From the NCBI RefSeq assembly GCF_000021925.1, contig NC_011830.1:954501-1018500 (forward strand): 64,000 nucleotides of DNA, given 5' to 3'. Every line of letters starts with the position of its first letter. Position 1 is the first letter of the stretch. This document shows positions 24,147 to 32,007 of this stretch, in pieces. This stretch comes from Desulfitobacterium hafniense DCB-2. GTDB lineage: Bacteria; Bacillota; Desulfitobacteriia; Desulfitobacteriales; Desulfitobacteriaceae. The position numbers and the translations under genes were made by a program. The notes below the pieces were generated by a model. That model had not been told where the DNA came from, searched no databases, and saw nothing but the letters and a program-made list of their open reading frames with translations.

Positions 24147-25238
24147 ATGCTTGAAAACCCTATTTCTATCAGCTTGTGCATGATCGTGCGTAATGAGGAA
24201 AAGACAATTGCGCGCTGTTTAGATTCTGTATGCGATATTGCCGACGAAATCATTATTGTGGACACAGGTTCTACAGACCGCACTAAGGAAATTGTGGCCA
24301 GGTACACGGATAAAATTTTCGACTTTGCTTGGATCGATGATTTCGCGGCAGCCCGGAATTATGCCTTTAGCCTTGGGACAAAAGAATATCTTCTCTGGTT
24401 GGATGCAGATGATGTTATCTTAGAGTCGGACCGTCTTAAATTTCATAATTTAAAAAAAAATTTGAACCCTTCCATTGATGTGGTAAATATGCATTACCTG
24501 CTGGCTTTTGACTCATCAGAAAATCCAACATTCACGCTGAGAAGGAACCGGTTAGTTCGGCGAGGCAAGAATTTTCGCTGGAAAGGGGCAGTTCATGAGT
24601 ATCTAGAGGTCAGTGGCAACATTATGAATAGTGATATTGCTATAGCTCATAAATCTGAGGAACATGATTCTGAGCGCAATTTGCGCATTTATGAAAAGCG
24701 TTTGGAACAAGGTGAAGAATTTTCGCCAAGAGATCTTTATTATTTTGCCAACGAACTTTATGACCATAAGCAATATGAAAAGGCTGTCGAGTATTATGAA
24801 AAATTCCTTAATACGGAGAAGGGATGGGTAGAAGATAATATATCCGCTTGCGGAAAACTAGCCGATATCTATAAACTACTGGGAGATTCGGCCAATGCCC
24901 AAGCCTACCTCTATAAATCTTTTGATTATGATACCCCCAGAGCAGAATTCTGCTGCCGAATTGGTTTTAATCACTTGAATGCAGGGAAATACCAGCAGGC
25001 AATTTTCTGGTATAAACTTGCGTCAGAACTTGAAAAGCCGACGAACAGTTGGGGACCTAAGAGTGAAGCCTGTTGGACCTATTTACCTCATCTGCAGCTT
25101 TGTGTTTGCTATGATCGGCTGGGCATGCACGAGCTTGCCTACAAGCACAACGAAATCGCCAGAGATTATCGTCCGGACAACCCCCAAATTCTTCATAATA
25201 AAAAATATTTAGAGGGAGTATTAGGCTTGAAGGGATAG
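24147..25238 (+). CDS. Family 2 glycosyltransferase with TPR tail
   Basis: 363 residues. The N-terminal GT2 domain has SLCMIVRNEEKTIARCLDS, the nucleotide-site DTGSTDRT and the metal motif LDADD near residue 93. The C-terminal half contains TPR-like helices (for example ANELYDHKQYEKAVEYYEKF). Such TPR-GT2 proteins glycosylate proteins in several spore-formers and in glycocin systems. There is no membrane segment, so it acts in the cytoplasm, consistent with glycosylating a coat protein before assembly. ATG 24147 follows GGGGAGGAG. It is placed right after the collagen-like gene and closed by a terminator, so the Thr-rich repeat is a plausible acceptor. Confidence 0.86.
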   Translation: MLENPISISLCMIVRNEEKTIARCLDSVCDIADEIIIVDTGSTDRTKEIVARYTDKIFDFAWIDDFAAARNYAFSLGTKEYLLWLDADDVILESDRLKFHNLKKNLNPSIDVVNMHYLLAFDSSENPTFTLRRNRLVRRGKNFRWKGAVHEYLEVSGNIMNSDIAIAHKSEEHDSERNLRIYEKRLEQGEEFSPRDLYYFANELYDHKQYEKAVEYYEKFLNTEKGWVEDNISACGKLADIYKLLGDSANAQAYLYKSFDYDTPRAEFCCRIGFNHLNAGKYQQAIFWYKLASELEKPTNSWGPKSEACWTYLPHLQLCVCYDRLGMHELAYKHNEIARDYRPDNPQILHNKKYLEGVLGLKG

Positions 25239-25264
25239 GGAAGAATGGGTCACTATTAAGCTCC

Positions 25265-25313
25265 AGGGGGGCATCGCTGGGCTACTTAAAGTAGCCGGCG
25301 ATGCTCCTTTTTC
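25265..25313 (+). terminator. Terminator of the TPR-glycosyltransferase gene
   Basis: GGGGCATCGCTGGGCTAC / GTAGCCGGCGATGCTCC stem followed by TTTTTCG. Confidence 0.88.
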
Positions 25314-25336
25314 GTATCTTAAACTAACCTATCCCA

Positions 25337-25370
25337 TAAAAAAGGGGCCGGCCTGTGGGGCAGCCCCTTA
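25337..25370 (-). terminator. Terminator of the leftward GT4 gene
   Basis: On the minus strand AAGGGGC and GCCCCTT arms with a GC-rich loop are followed by TTTTTT. Confidence 0.75.
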
Positions 25371-25387
25371 GGGTCAAAACTATCAGC

Positions 25388-26371
25388 CTAAAGACTCAAC
25401 AAAAAGGCCTCCACCTGATCAGCAGTCCGTTGCCAGGTCCAAGCTTGGGCAAAGGCAAACCCCGCAGAAGCCAAACGTTGACGTTCTCCATCTTGGGTTA
25501 GAAGCAGATGAAGTGCTTGTTGAAGCTGATTAATGTCACTGGGGGGAACAACCAGGCAGTTTTCGCCATTATGAGCATAATCCCGGCTTCCCCCACAGTC
25601 TGTGGTGATGACTGCTGTCCCGCAGGCCATGGCTTCAAGGGGAGGTAAACCGAAGGCTTCAAAATAAGAATTGTAGACAAAAAGATCGGCTTCGCCGTAG
25701 AGAGCGGCCATTTCTTGGTCGCTGGCAGCATAGACAGTACGGCAGGGGAATGAACCTGTAAGCTGCGTCGCTTCAGTAAGGGTTACAGTAACCTCAAAAT
25801 CAAGACCCTTCAAAAGTGAGAGGGCATTGAAAAAATCCTCTCCTCCTTTCCAGATATACCCTAAAGCAGGATTGCGCAGGATATAAAAAATATTTTTACG
25901 ACCTGTCTGGGAAGAGCGCTTGGGACAAGGGCGGAAAAGATGGTGATCCACACCACAGGAAATGACGGTGCTGTTCCTGCCGGTTTCTTGGAGGATCAGC
26001 TGACGATGCCATTGGGAGATACTTAAGATCGGCGCATCAATGAGATAGCTTTGTTTGGCTGATTCTGTGTCAGGAACCCAGAGAGGTTCATAACCAAGAC
26101 TTAGGCGAACAACCTTTCCTTTTTGAGAAGCCCATGCCGCTCCAACGGTGGTATAAAAGTTGGGTAGGATAAAATCGCCATAGGGAATATTGGCCGGACT
26201 TAATTCAGGCACACGGGTTAATTTCGCACGCAGGGGCCAGACCTGGGCCCCTTTACTGGGCATGATAACTTCAACATCATGTCCTTTATCCGTGAGGGCA
26301 TTAGCCAGATGATACAGGAAACGAGCTCCTCCGCCCATCTCAAGGCTCATTACCGGTAAAATTATTTTCAT
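25388..26371 (-). CDS. Family 4 glycosyltransferase (copy 1)
   Basis: A 327-residue GT-B fold retaining glycosyltransferase. The N-terminal MSLEMGGGARFLYHLANAL is the acceptor-side glycine loop, and the C-terminal EAFGLPPLEAMACGTAVI holds the E-x7-E nucleotide-sugar motif. It is a clear paralogue of the protein at 27146-28144 (shared ETGRxST, SQWHRQ, NGENCLVVPPSDI). It lacks membrane segments. ATG 26371 has GGAGG upstream. It is transcribed opposite to the surrounding genes and has its own terminator, but its place in the island suggests a role in decorating the spore-surface protein. Confidence 0.88.
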   Translation of the reverse strand: MKIILPVMSLEMGGGARFLYHLANALTDKGHDVEVIMPSKGAQVWPLRAKLTRVPELSPANIPYGDFILPNFYTTVGAAWASQKGKVVRLSLGYEPLWVPDTESAKQSYLIDAPILSISQWHRQLILQETGRNSTVISCGVDHHLFRPCPKRSSQTGRKNIFYILRNPALGYIWKGGEDFFNALSLLKGLDFEVTVTLTEATQLTGSFPCRTVYAASDQEMAALYGEADLFVYNSYFEAFGLPPLEAMACGTAVITTDCGGSRDYAHNGENCLVVPPSDINQLQQALHLLLTQDGERQRLASAGFAFAQAWTWQRTADQVEAFLLSL

Positions 26372-26557
26372 CTTAGGTCCTCCTTATTTTAAGTGATAAA
26401 GACGAAGGGAGAAATTTGGGGCAGATTGATTCTAAGTGAATACCATATAAAGTAAGCTCTATAGACAAGTAGACCAGCCATCGTTGCAGTTTATTGCAAC
26501 CAGCGAGCATTGTTGACAACAAGGTAACGGAAAAAAGCAAGGGAAGGATGTTTTGGA

Positions 26558-27136
26558 ATGTCAGTAAAAATTGTTCACCACAAAAATTTTTTAGGAATGA
26601 TAAAGGAGCTCATGAAAGATGCTCAATCCGTATTAGATATTGGCTGCGGAGTAGGTGCAACTCTGAAGGATTTTCCTTGCCCCATTAAGATTGGTGTAGA
26701 CGCACATGGACCCTATCTTGAGAAAGCCAGGTTGGCTACCTCCTTTTTACCCATAAAATATGAGGCCCAGCGCATTGGGGAAATCTTTCTAGCCAAATCC
26801 GTTGATTGTGTCTCCATGATCGATGTGATTGAACACATGGAGAAGGGTGTAGGGTATGAAGTTCTGGCGCAGGCGGAAAGAATTGCCGTGAAAAGAGTCA
26901 TTGTCTTTACCCCTCGGGGCTTCTTTAAACAAAAAGCGGAGGATCACTACGGTTTAGGTGGGGAAAGCTTTCAAGAGCATCGCTCCGGTTGGGAAATAGA
27001 AGATTTTACCCAGAGGGGCTATCAGGTTATAGTTTTCAATCAGTTTCATGACCAGAGCAACCTGGCCTTTGTAGAGTCTTACGGGAAGGATGCTAAGCCC
27101 ATGGATGCCTTATTGGCATGGAAAGAGCTCCGTTAA
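26558..27136 (+). CDS. Class I SAM-dependent methyltransferase
   Basis: 192 residues with the SAM-binding motif I VLDIGCGVGATL near residue 27, an acidic motif II (IGVDAHG) and SMIDVIEHMEKG, typical of small Ubie/COQ5-like or sugar methyltransferases. It could O-methylate a glycan, as found on the terminal sugar of BclA-type spore glycoproteins. ATG 26558 has GGAAGGATG about 10 bases upstream. It sits between two leftward GT4 paralogues and converges on the second. Acceptor unknown; the glycan role is inferred from context. Confidence 0.8.
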   Translation: MSVKIVHHKNFLGMIKELMKDAQSVLDIGCGVGATLKDFPCPIKIGVDAHGPYLEKARLATSFLPIKYEAQRIGEIFLAKSVDCVSMIDVIEHMEKGVGYEVLAQAERIAVKRVIVFTPRGFFKQKAEDHYGLGGESFQEHRSGWEIEDFTQRGYQVIVFNQFHDQSNLAFVESYGKDAKPMDALLAWKELR

Positions 27137-27145
27137 GTCCCCTCA

Positions 27146-28144
27146 TTAATTACGGCTAAGCTGAAAGAGAAATTGCTCCAGGCGATCCGCAGAGTGTCGC
27201 CAAGTCCAGGCCTGGGCAGTATGCTGTCCGGCTTGGGCCAGACGCTGACGCTCCTGTGCTTGAGTCAGGAGATGAAGCAAGGACTGGGAGAGCTGCTGAA
27301 TATCGCTGGGGGGAACGACAAGGCAGTTCTCCCCATTTTTTGCATAGTCACGATTTCCACCATTGTCTGTGGTAACCACGGCAGTACCACAAGCCATGGC
27401 TTCCAGTGGGGGCATGGCAAAAGCTTCAAAATAGGAGGTGGAAACAAAAATATCCGCCTGAGCATAGAAAAGTGCCAACTCCGCATCTGTCGTCGCCACG
27501 ATTGGCTGGTAGGGGACAGGGGATGGATAAGCCGCCCCTTCCGGTGCTACTATCTGGAGGGTAAAGTGGGGAAAGCTTTGGGCAGTGATCCGGATGGCTT
27601 CCCAAAAATCATCGCTCCCTTTCCAAGTGTAGCCGTGCTCTTTGGAACGAAGGATATAGGCAATGGTAGGTCCCGTGTTGGCCATAAGGGATTTTTTGGG
27701 ATGGGGGTGGAAAAGACTAAGATCGACACCGCCTGGTATGATGGTGCTGTCCCGGCCGGTTTCCTGGCGAATAATCTGCCGATGCCACTGGGATATAGAA
27801 AGGATGGGAGCATCAATATGGTAGGTGGCTAAGGCGTTTTCCTTTTCCTTGACCCATAGGGGTTCAAAGCCGAGGCTAAGGCGAACTACCCGGCCCTTTT
27901 GGGCCCCCCAGGCGGGGAAGACCGTTGGCCAGAAATTAGGCAGAATAAAATCGCCGGCAGGGATAGTGGCTGGTGTCAGCTCCCTGACCCGGGTGATCTG
28001 GGTTCGAAGAGGCCAGGCCACTACAGCGTGTTCCGGCAGAACTATTTCCACGTGATGCCCTTTAGCTGCCATTTCGTTGGCAATTTGATAGATAAAACGG
28101 GTTCCCCCGGTTTCCAAACTCAATACAGGAATAACCAATTTCAT
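27146..28144 (-). CDS. Family 4 glycosyltransferase (copy 2)
   Basis: 332 residues, same GT-B/GT4 architecture as the copy at 25388-26371, to which it is clearly homologous along its full length; DNA identity is low enough for an old duplication. The E-x7-E motif reads EAFAMPPLEAMACGTAVVT. A YILRSKEHGYTWKGSDDFWE segment replaces YILRNPALGYIWKGGEDFF of copy 1, in the donor/acceptor region, hinting at altered specificity. ATG 28144 has GGAGG upstream. A candidate sigma-K promoter lies at 28167-28194. Confidence 0.88.
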   Translation of the reverse strand: MKLVIPVLSLETGGTRFIYQIANEMAAKGHHVEIVLPEHAVVAWPLRTQITRVRELTPATIPAGDFILPNFWPTVFPAWGAQKGRVVRLSLGFEPLWVKEKENALATYHIDAPILSISQWHRQIIRQETGRDSTIIPGGVDLSLFHPHPKKSLMANTGPTIAYILRSKEHGYTWKGSDDFWEAIRITAQSFPHFTLQIVAPEGAAYPSPVPYQPIVATTDAELALFYAQADIFVSTSYFEAFAMPPLEAMACGTAVVTTDNGGNRDYAKNGENCLVVPPSDIQQLSQSLLHLLTQAQERQRLAQAGQHTAQAWTWRHSADRLEQFLFQLSRN

Positions 28145-28166
28145 AGTTCAATCCTCCTTCACCCTT

Positions 28167-28194
28167 TAGTGTATGTCATAAGAGTTGACGAGGT
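28167..28194 (-). promoter_or_regulatory. Candidate sigma-K promoter of GT4 copy 2
   Basis: On the minus strand AC (28193-28194), a 17-bp spacer and CATACACTA (28167-28175) fit the AC-N16/17-CATAnnnTA pattern. It is a weak motif taken alone. Confidence 0.35.
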
Positions 28195-28267
28195 GGCAAA
28201 AACAGTGTCAAGAAGAGACGTAATTCCATAACATGTAATATGACCTTTAGGGGAAGGATGACTAAAT

Positions 28268-29305
28268 ATGAAAATTGCTGTCGTAGGATTAGGTAATATA
28301 GGTTTTAATCTCTTTTCGTATATCAATAAGAAATACCCGAATTCCGTAGTTGGAGTGGATATTGATGCCGGCCGGGTCAATGATTTACGCAGTCAGGGTT
28401 ATCGAGTGACCACAGATTATCGGGCATTGACGGGCATCGATATCTGGTTGTTGGCACCGTCCACTGGTGACCAAGGCGAAAATCTCTTCGCTGCTTTAGG
28501 AGAAATGATCATTTGTCCTGGAGCGTTAATTTCCATTGAATCCACTTTACCGCCAGGGACCATGGAACTTGTCCGCAAGTATCTGGAAGGGAAAGGTTAT
28601 CGCTGCGGACAGGATGTTTATTTAATTCATGTGCCTCATCGGGTCATGTTTGGGGTCGATGAGACAGTCTGCGATACACCAAGAGTCATGGGTGCTTTCA
28701 CCCAGGCCTGCCGGGATAAGGGGAGACAGTTCTATGAACCTTTGGTACCGCAGCTTGTGGAAGTAGAGGATGTTCGGATTGCCGAACTATCTAAAGTGGT
28801 CGAAAATGTTAAGCGCTATGTGGATGTAGCCTTTGCCCAGGAGCTCTATCAGTATTGTAAAGATCAGGGAATGGACTTTGCAGAATTGAGAAAAGCAGTC
28901 AATAGCAAAAGCAATGTAGAACTCCTCGGGACTGATTGGGGTATCGGCGGGGAATGTCTGCCTAAAGATATGCGCTTTCTTCGGAAAGTCTGCCCTTCGC
29001 CTTTGCTTGAGGGAGCGGCAATAGCGGACCAGGAATATCGGGACAGAATTCTGCAGCAGGTAGGCACCCATCAAAATGTCCTAATTAAAGGCTTAAGCTA
29101 TAAAGCAGGAGTTAAAGATCTTAAGCATAGCCGTGGAGTGGATCTGGTCCGGGCCTTGGAAGAGGCGGGGAATACCGTATGGGTAGTGGATCCTCTGTTC
29201 ACGCCCGAAGAACTGGAAGCCGCCGGCTTTAAAACCGTGGAAAAGTTTGACGAGGCAGACCTCCAGGGTTGGATTGTCCTGGAGCGGGAAAAGGCCTTGA
29301 AATAA
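28268..29305 (+). CDS. UDP-glucose/UDP-sugar 6-dehydrogenase family protein
   Basis: 345 residues. An N-terminal NAD site VVGLGNIGFNL, the central dimer domain and the catalytic-cysteine motif GGECLPKD near residue 235 place it in the UDP-glucose/GDP-mannose dehydrogenase family. These enzymes oxidise C6 of a nucleotide sugar to a uronic acid. At 345 residues it is shorter than typical members (about 390-440), with the shortening in the N-terminal and C-terminal domains; the C-terminal SHGV-like segment reads HSRGVDLV. It starts a tight four-gene rightward operon ending with the module/YVTN protein. Confidence 0.83.
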   Translation: MKIAVVGLGNIGFNLFSYINKKYPNSVVGVDIDAGRVNDLRSQGYRVTTDYRALTGIDIWLLAPSTGDQGENLFAALGEMIICPGALISIESTLPPGTMELVRKYLEGKGYRCGQDVYLIHVPHRVMFGVDETVCDTPRVMGAFTQACRDKGRQFYEPLVPQLVEVEDVRIAELSKVVENVKRYVDVAFAQELYQYCKDQGMDFAELRKAVNSKSNVELLGTDWGIGGECLPKDMRFLRKVCPSPLLEGAAIADQEYRDRILQQVGTHQNVLIKGLSYKAGVKDLKHSRGVDLVRALEEAGNTVWVVDPLFTPEELEAAGFKTVEKFDEADLQGWIVLEREKALK

Positions 29306-29326
29306 GTGAAAAGAGGAGCAGTGAGA

Positions 29327-30247
29327 ATGGCAAAGGTTTTGGTTACAGGGAGTAAAGGAACTCTGGGTACCCGTTTGGTAGAGGAACTTAGGAAACGGGG
29401 ACATGAAGTATGGGAAGTGGACCTACAGCATGATGCTGAGGAAAAATATTTCAGAGCAGATATTGCCAAATACCGGCAATTAGAACGGGTATTTGAACAG
29501 GATTACGATTATGTCTATCATTTAGCTGCAGAGTTTGGTCGCATTAATGGTGAGCATTATTATGATACCCTTTGGGAAACCAACGTGATTGGAACACGTA
29601 ATATATTGGAATGGCAATTGAAAAAGGGCTTTAAACTCATCTTTACCAGTTCTTCTGAAATCTATGGTGAAGCTCAGGAGCCTCTATTAACAGAAGATCT
29701 CCCTCAGCAAAAAACTATCATTCAGCATAATGACTACGCTTTAACAAAATGGGCAAATGAAGTGCAAATCATTAATTTTGAAAAGAGATACGAAACTCCG
29801 ATCGTTCGGCTGCGGCTTTTTAATGCTTATGGGCCAGGGGAATATTACCACCCCTACCGCAGTGTAGTCTGCCTCTTCGTCTATCGTGCTCTTAAAGGAA
29901 TACCCTATGATGTCTATGAAGGGTATCATCGTGTATTTATGTATGTGGATAATCTTATTCCGACCATTGCCAATGTGGGTAATAACTTTAAACCTGGTGA
30001 AGTCTATAATATCGGGGGGACAGAGTATCGCAGCGTCAGAGAACTCAGTGATCTGGTGCTCAAATATACTCAGGGAGATCCGGGATTGATCAGATATCTT
30101 CCTGAAGACAAGCACAATACAGTGAGTAAGCGGCCGGATATTCAGAAAGCTGTAAGAGATTTGGGCCACAATCCGAAGATGCTGTTGGAAGAAGGCATTC
30201 CCATTACGGTAGAATGGATGAAGAAAATCTATGGGGAGGGACGCTAA
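29327..30247 (+). CDS. NAD-dependent sugar-nucleotide epimerase/dehydratase
   Basis: 306 residues of the extended SDR family, with VTGSKGTLGTRLVEEL as NAD site (Rossmann loop slightly unusual, GxxGxxG kept), the catalytic Ser/Tyr/Lys set (SSSEIYGE, then YALTK) and a C-terminal substrate domain. It would modify the sugar made by the dehydrogenase encoded just before. The start is ATG 29327, with AGAGGAG 8 bases upstream; a longer frame from 29306 places the start before that ribosome site. Its stop is directly followed by the GT2 gene. Confidence 0.84.
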   Translation: MAKVLVTGSKGTLGTRLVEELRKRGHEVWEVDLQHDAEEKYFRADIAKYRQLERVFEQDYDYVYHLAAEFGRINGEHYYDTLWETNVIGTRNILEWQLKKGFKLIFTSSSEIYGEAQEPLLTEDLPQQKTIIQHNDYALTKWANEVQIINFEKRYETPIVRLRLFNAYGPGEYYHPYRSVVCLFVYRALKGIPYDVYEGYHRVFMYVDNLIPTIANVGNNFKPGEVYNIGGTEYRSVRELSDLVLKYTQGDPGLIRYLPEDKHNTVSKRPDIQKAVRDLGHNPKMLLEEGIPITVEWMKKIYGEGR

Positions 30248-30955
30248 ATGTCCATGCCCAAAGTGAGTGTGGTTATCCCCACCTATAATCACGCTCGCTA
30301 TGTGACCTGGGCTGTGGAAAGTGTCCTTCGACAAAAGTATCCTAGTTTAGAAATCATTGTTATTGATGATGGATCCACAGATGATACAGCCCAACGTCTT
30401 CAGCCTTATCAAAGTCGAATTAATTATATTTATAAGTCCAATGGCGGGACACCCAATGCCCTTAACCATGGACTCCAGCGGGCTACAGGTGAATATATCT
30501 GCTGGCTGAGCGCTGATGACATGTTTTTAAAGGGGAAGCTGGAGAAACAGGTTCAATTGATGGAAGCTAATCCGCAGGTGGGTTTTTGCTATACAAGTTT
30601 TATTGTTATTGATGAAAATGGGCTGAAAAAGTATGCAGCAGACTCAGAGTTTTATCCCGCACGTCAAGAACTGGTAGTTAATTTGCTCAGGGGATGCTTT
30701 ATCAATGGTTCATCTGTTATGATGAGGCGCACTGCTCTTGAACGGGTAGGATATTTTGATGAAGGGTTGCCTCAGGCCCATGACTATGAATTGTGGTTCC
30801 GTTTTCTTCGTCATTTCCCCGCCGGCTATATCCGAGAGCCGCTCATAGCCTATCGGTGGCATGGAGAAAATATGAGCCTTCATCCTGATAATGAATGTAT
30901 TCGTATCGTTCAGCAGAGAGCAAGAGAGCTTTTCCCTGAATGGTTAGGGGGATAG
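30248..30955 (+). CDS. Family 2 glycosyltransferase
   Basis: A 235-residue single-domain GT2: VSVVIPTYNHARYVTWAVES, DDGSTDDT, the metal motif SADDM (about 93-97) and the acceptor-side QAHDYELWFRF (E/D-x-x-L-W-type ED motif). No membrane anchor. It probably adds the sugar made by the two preceding enzymes. ATG 30248 follows GGGGAGGGACGCTAA. The next gene begins 3 bases after its stop. Confidence 0.88.
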   Translation: MSMPKVSVVIPTYNHARYVTWAVESVLRQKYPSLEIIVIDDGSTDDTAQRLQPYQSRINYIYKSNGGTPNALNHGLQRATGEYICWLSADDMFLKGKLEKQVQLMEANPQVGFCYTSFIVIDENGLKKYAADSEFYPARQELVVNLLRGCFINGSSVMMRRTALERVGYFDEGLPQAHDYELWFRFLRHFPAGYIREPLIAYRWHGENMSLHPDNECIRIVQQRARELFPEWLGG

Positions 30956-30958
30956 ACT

Positions 30959-31678
30959 ATGGCGATATTGACGACAGGAGTCATTGAGAATCCGACTGTG
31001 GCGGGGCAAAAACAGACCGCAACACTTTCTGTAAGGTATCGCAATACCGGCCACCTACCGGCAGTGATTCAAATCTGGGGCTATTATCTGCAGGGAAGTA
31101 ATAAAGTAGAGTATGTGGTTGATTCCATTACTTTAGCTTCCGGTGTGGTCAAGGACACCCAACACTATGCCCAGTTTGATGCTCTGGAATTTCGCTTCAT
31201 GATCACTTCGCAAGATGTGAAATTAAAAGTCTGGGGAAAAAACGTCTCAGGAACAATGACCGCAATTTATCCCGTACGCCCGGTTGATCCTATATCTTCA
31301 GGGCAAATTCATGAACAGGGAAAAAAAGCCACGGAAAATCAGCTCTATGCTATCCATCCGGAAAGAAATTCCGTGGACGTCCTGGATAAATCGACCCGGG
31401 CACCTATCATGACCATTCCTGTAGGTATCAATCCTCAGGGAATGGGCATCAACCCTCTTACCGGTCGGGTTTACGTCTCTAATCATGGAAGCAACACAGT
31501 CACAGTAATCGATGGAAGCACGAATACTGTAATCGCTACGGTGCTTGTAGGAGCTTCACCTGCGGAGATTCGGGTGGATTCTAAGTCCAATCGAATCTAT
31601 GTCACCAACCAGGGGAGCGGAACAGTTTCTGTCATCAATGGAACCACTCATACGGTGATGTCCACTCTCAAAAAATAA
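30959..31678 (+). CDS. Module protein with C-terminal YVTN beta-propeller repeats
   Basis: 239 residues. Residues 1-115 repeat the module found at the start of the collagen-like protein (LTTGVIEN, WGYYLQG, YAQFDALEFRF, VWGKN). Residues about 120-239 hold roughly three 40-residue YVTN-type repeats (VYVSNHGSNTVTVIDGSTN, IYVTNQGSGTVSVINGTT). Three blades are too few for a closed propeller, so it may oligomerise or be cut short at its C-terminus; the stop is followed by a good terminator. ATG 30959 has AGGGGG 8 bases upstream. It is the last gene of a glycan operon, so it is a likely second glycosylated surface protein. Confidence 0.78.
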   Translation: MAILTTGVIENPTVAGQKQTATLSVRYRNTGHLPAVIQIWGYYLQGSNKVEYVVDSITLASGVVKDTQHYAQFDALEFRFMITSQDVKLKVWGKNVSGTMTAIYPVRPVDPISSGQIHEQGKKATENQLYAIHPERNSVDVLDKSTRAPIMTIPVGINPQGMGINPLTGRVYVSNHGSNTVTVIDGSTNTVIATVLVGASPAEIRVDSKSNRIYVTNQGSGTVSVINGTTHTVMSTLKK

Positions 31679-32007
31679 ACCAGATGGATAGATAATGGGT
31701 AGATAAAGGAAATCAGCAAAATTATATGAAGATGGGCAGGGCATTGAAAAGGCTTTGGACTTTCCAATGCCCTTTTTATTTTATATTATCATCGCAGTTA
31801 TGCCGTTTTGATTCTATGTATCAGATTTGCACGCTGATTTAAGTCTATTGATATATGGAGGAACCGATGTAAGAATCCACTAGATATGAAAATAGAGTAA
31901 AGATAGTCAAAGCTCAACTGCATGGTTATAATAAGAGGAGTATTAGAATGAGATGAGTCCCATGTTAAGATGATACAATAATGGGCATAAACAAGGAGGT
32001 TGCAATC
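31679..32007. other. Intergenic region with one candidate promoter
   Basis: After the terminator, TAGTCA (31904-31909) and TATAAT (31927-31932) have a 17-bp spacer and could drive the GerMN gene. I saw no other structure. Confidence 0.4.
31738..31786 (+). terminator. Terminator of the glycan/YVTN operon
   Basis: AGGGCATTG / CAATGCCCT arms followed by TTTTATTTTAT. Confidence 0.85.
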
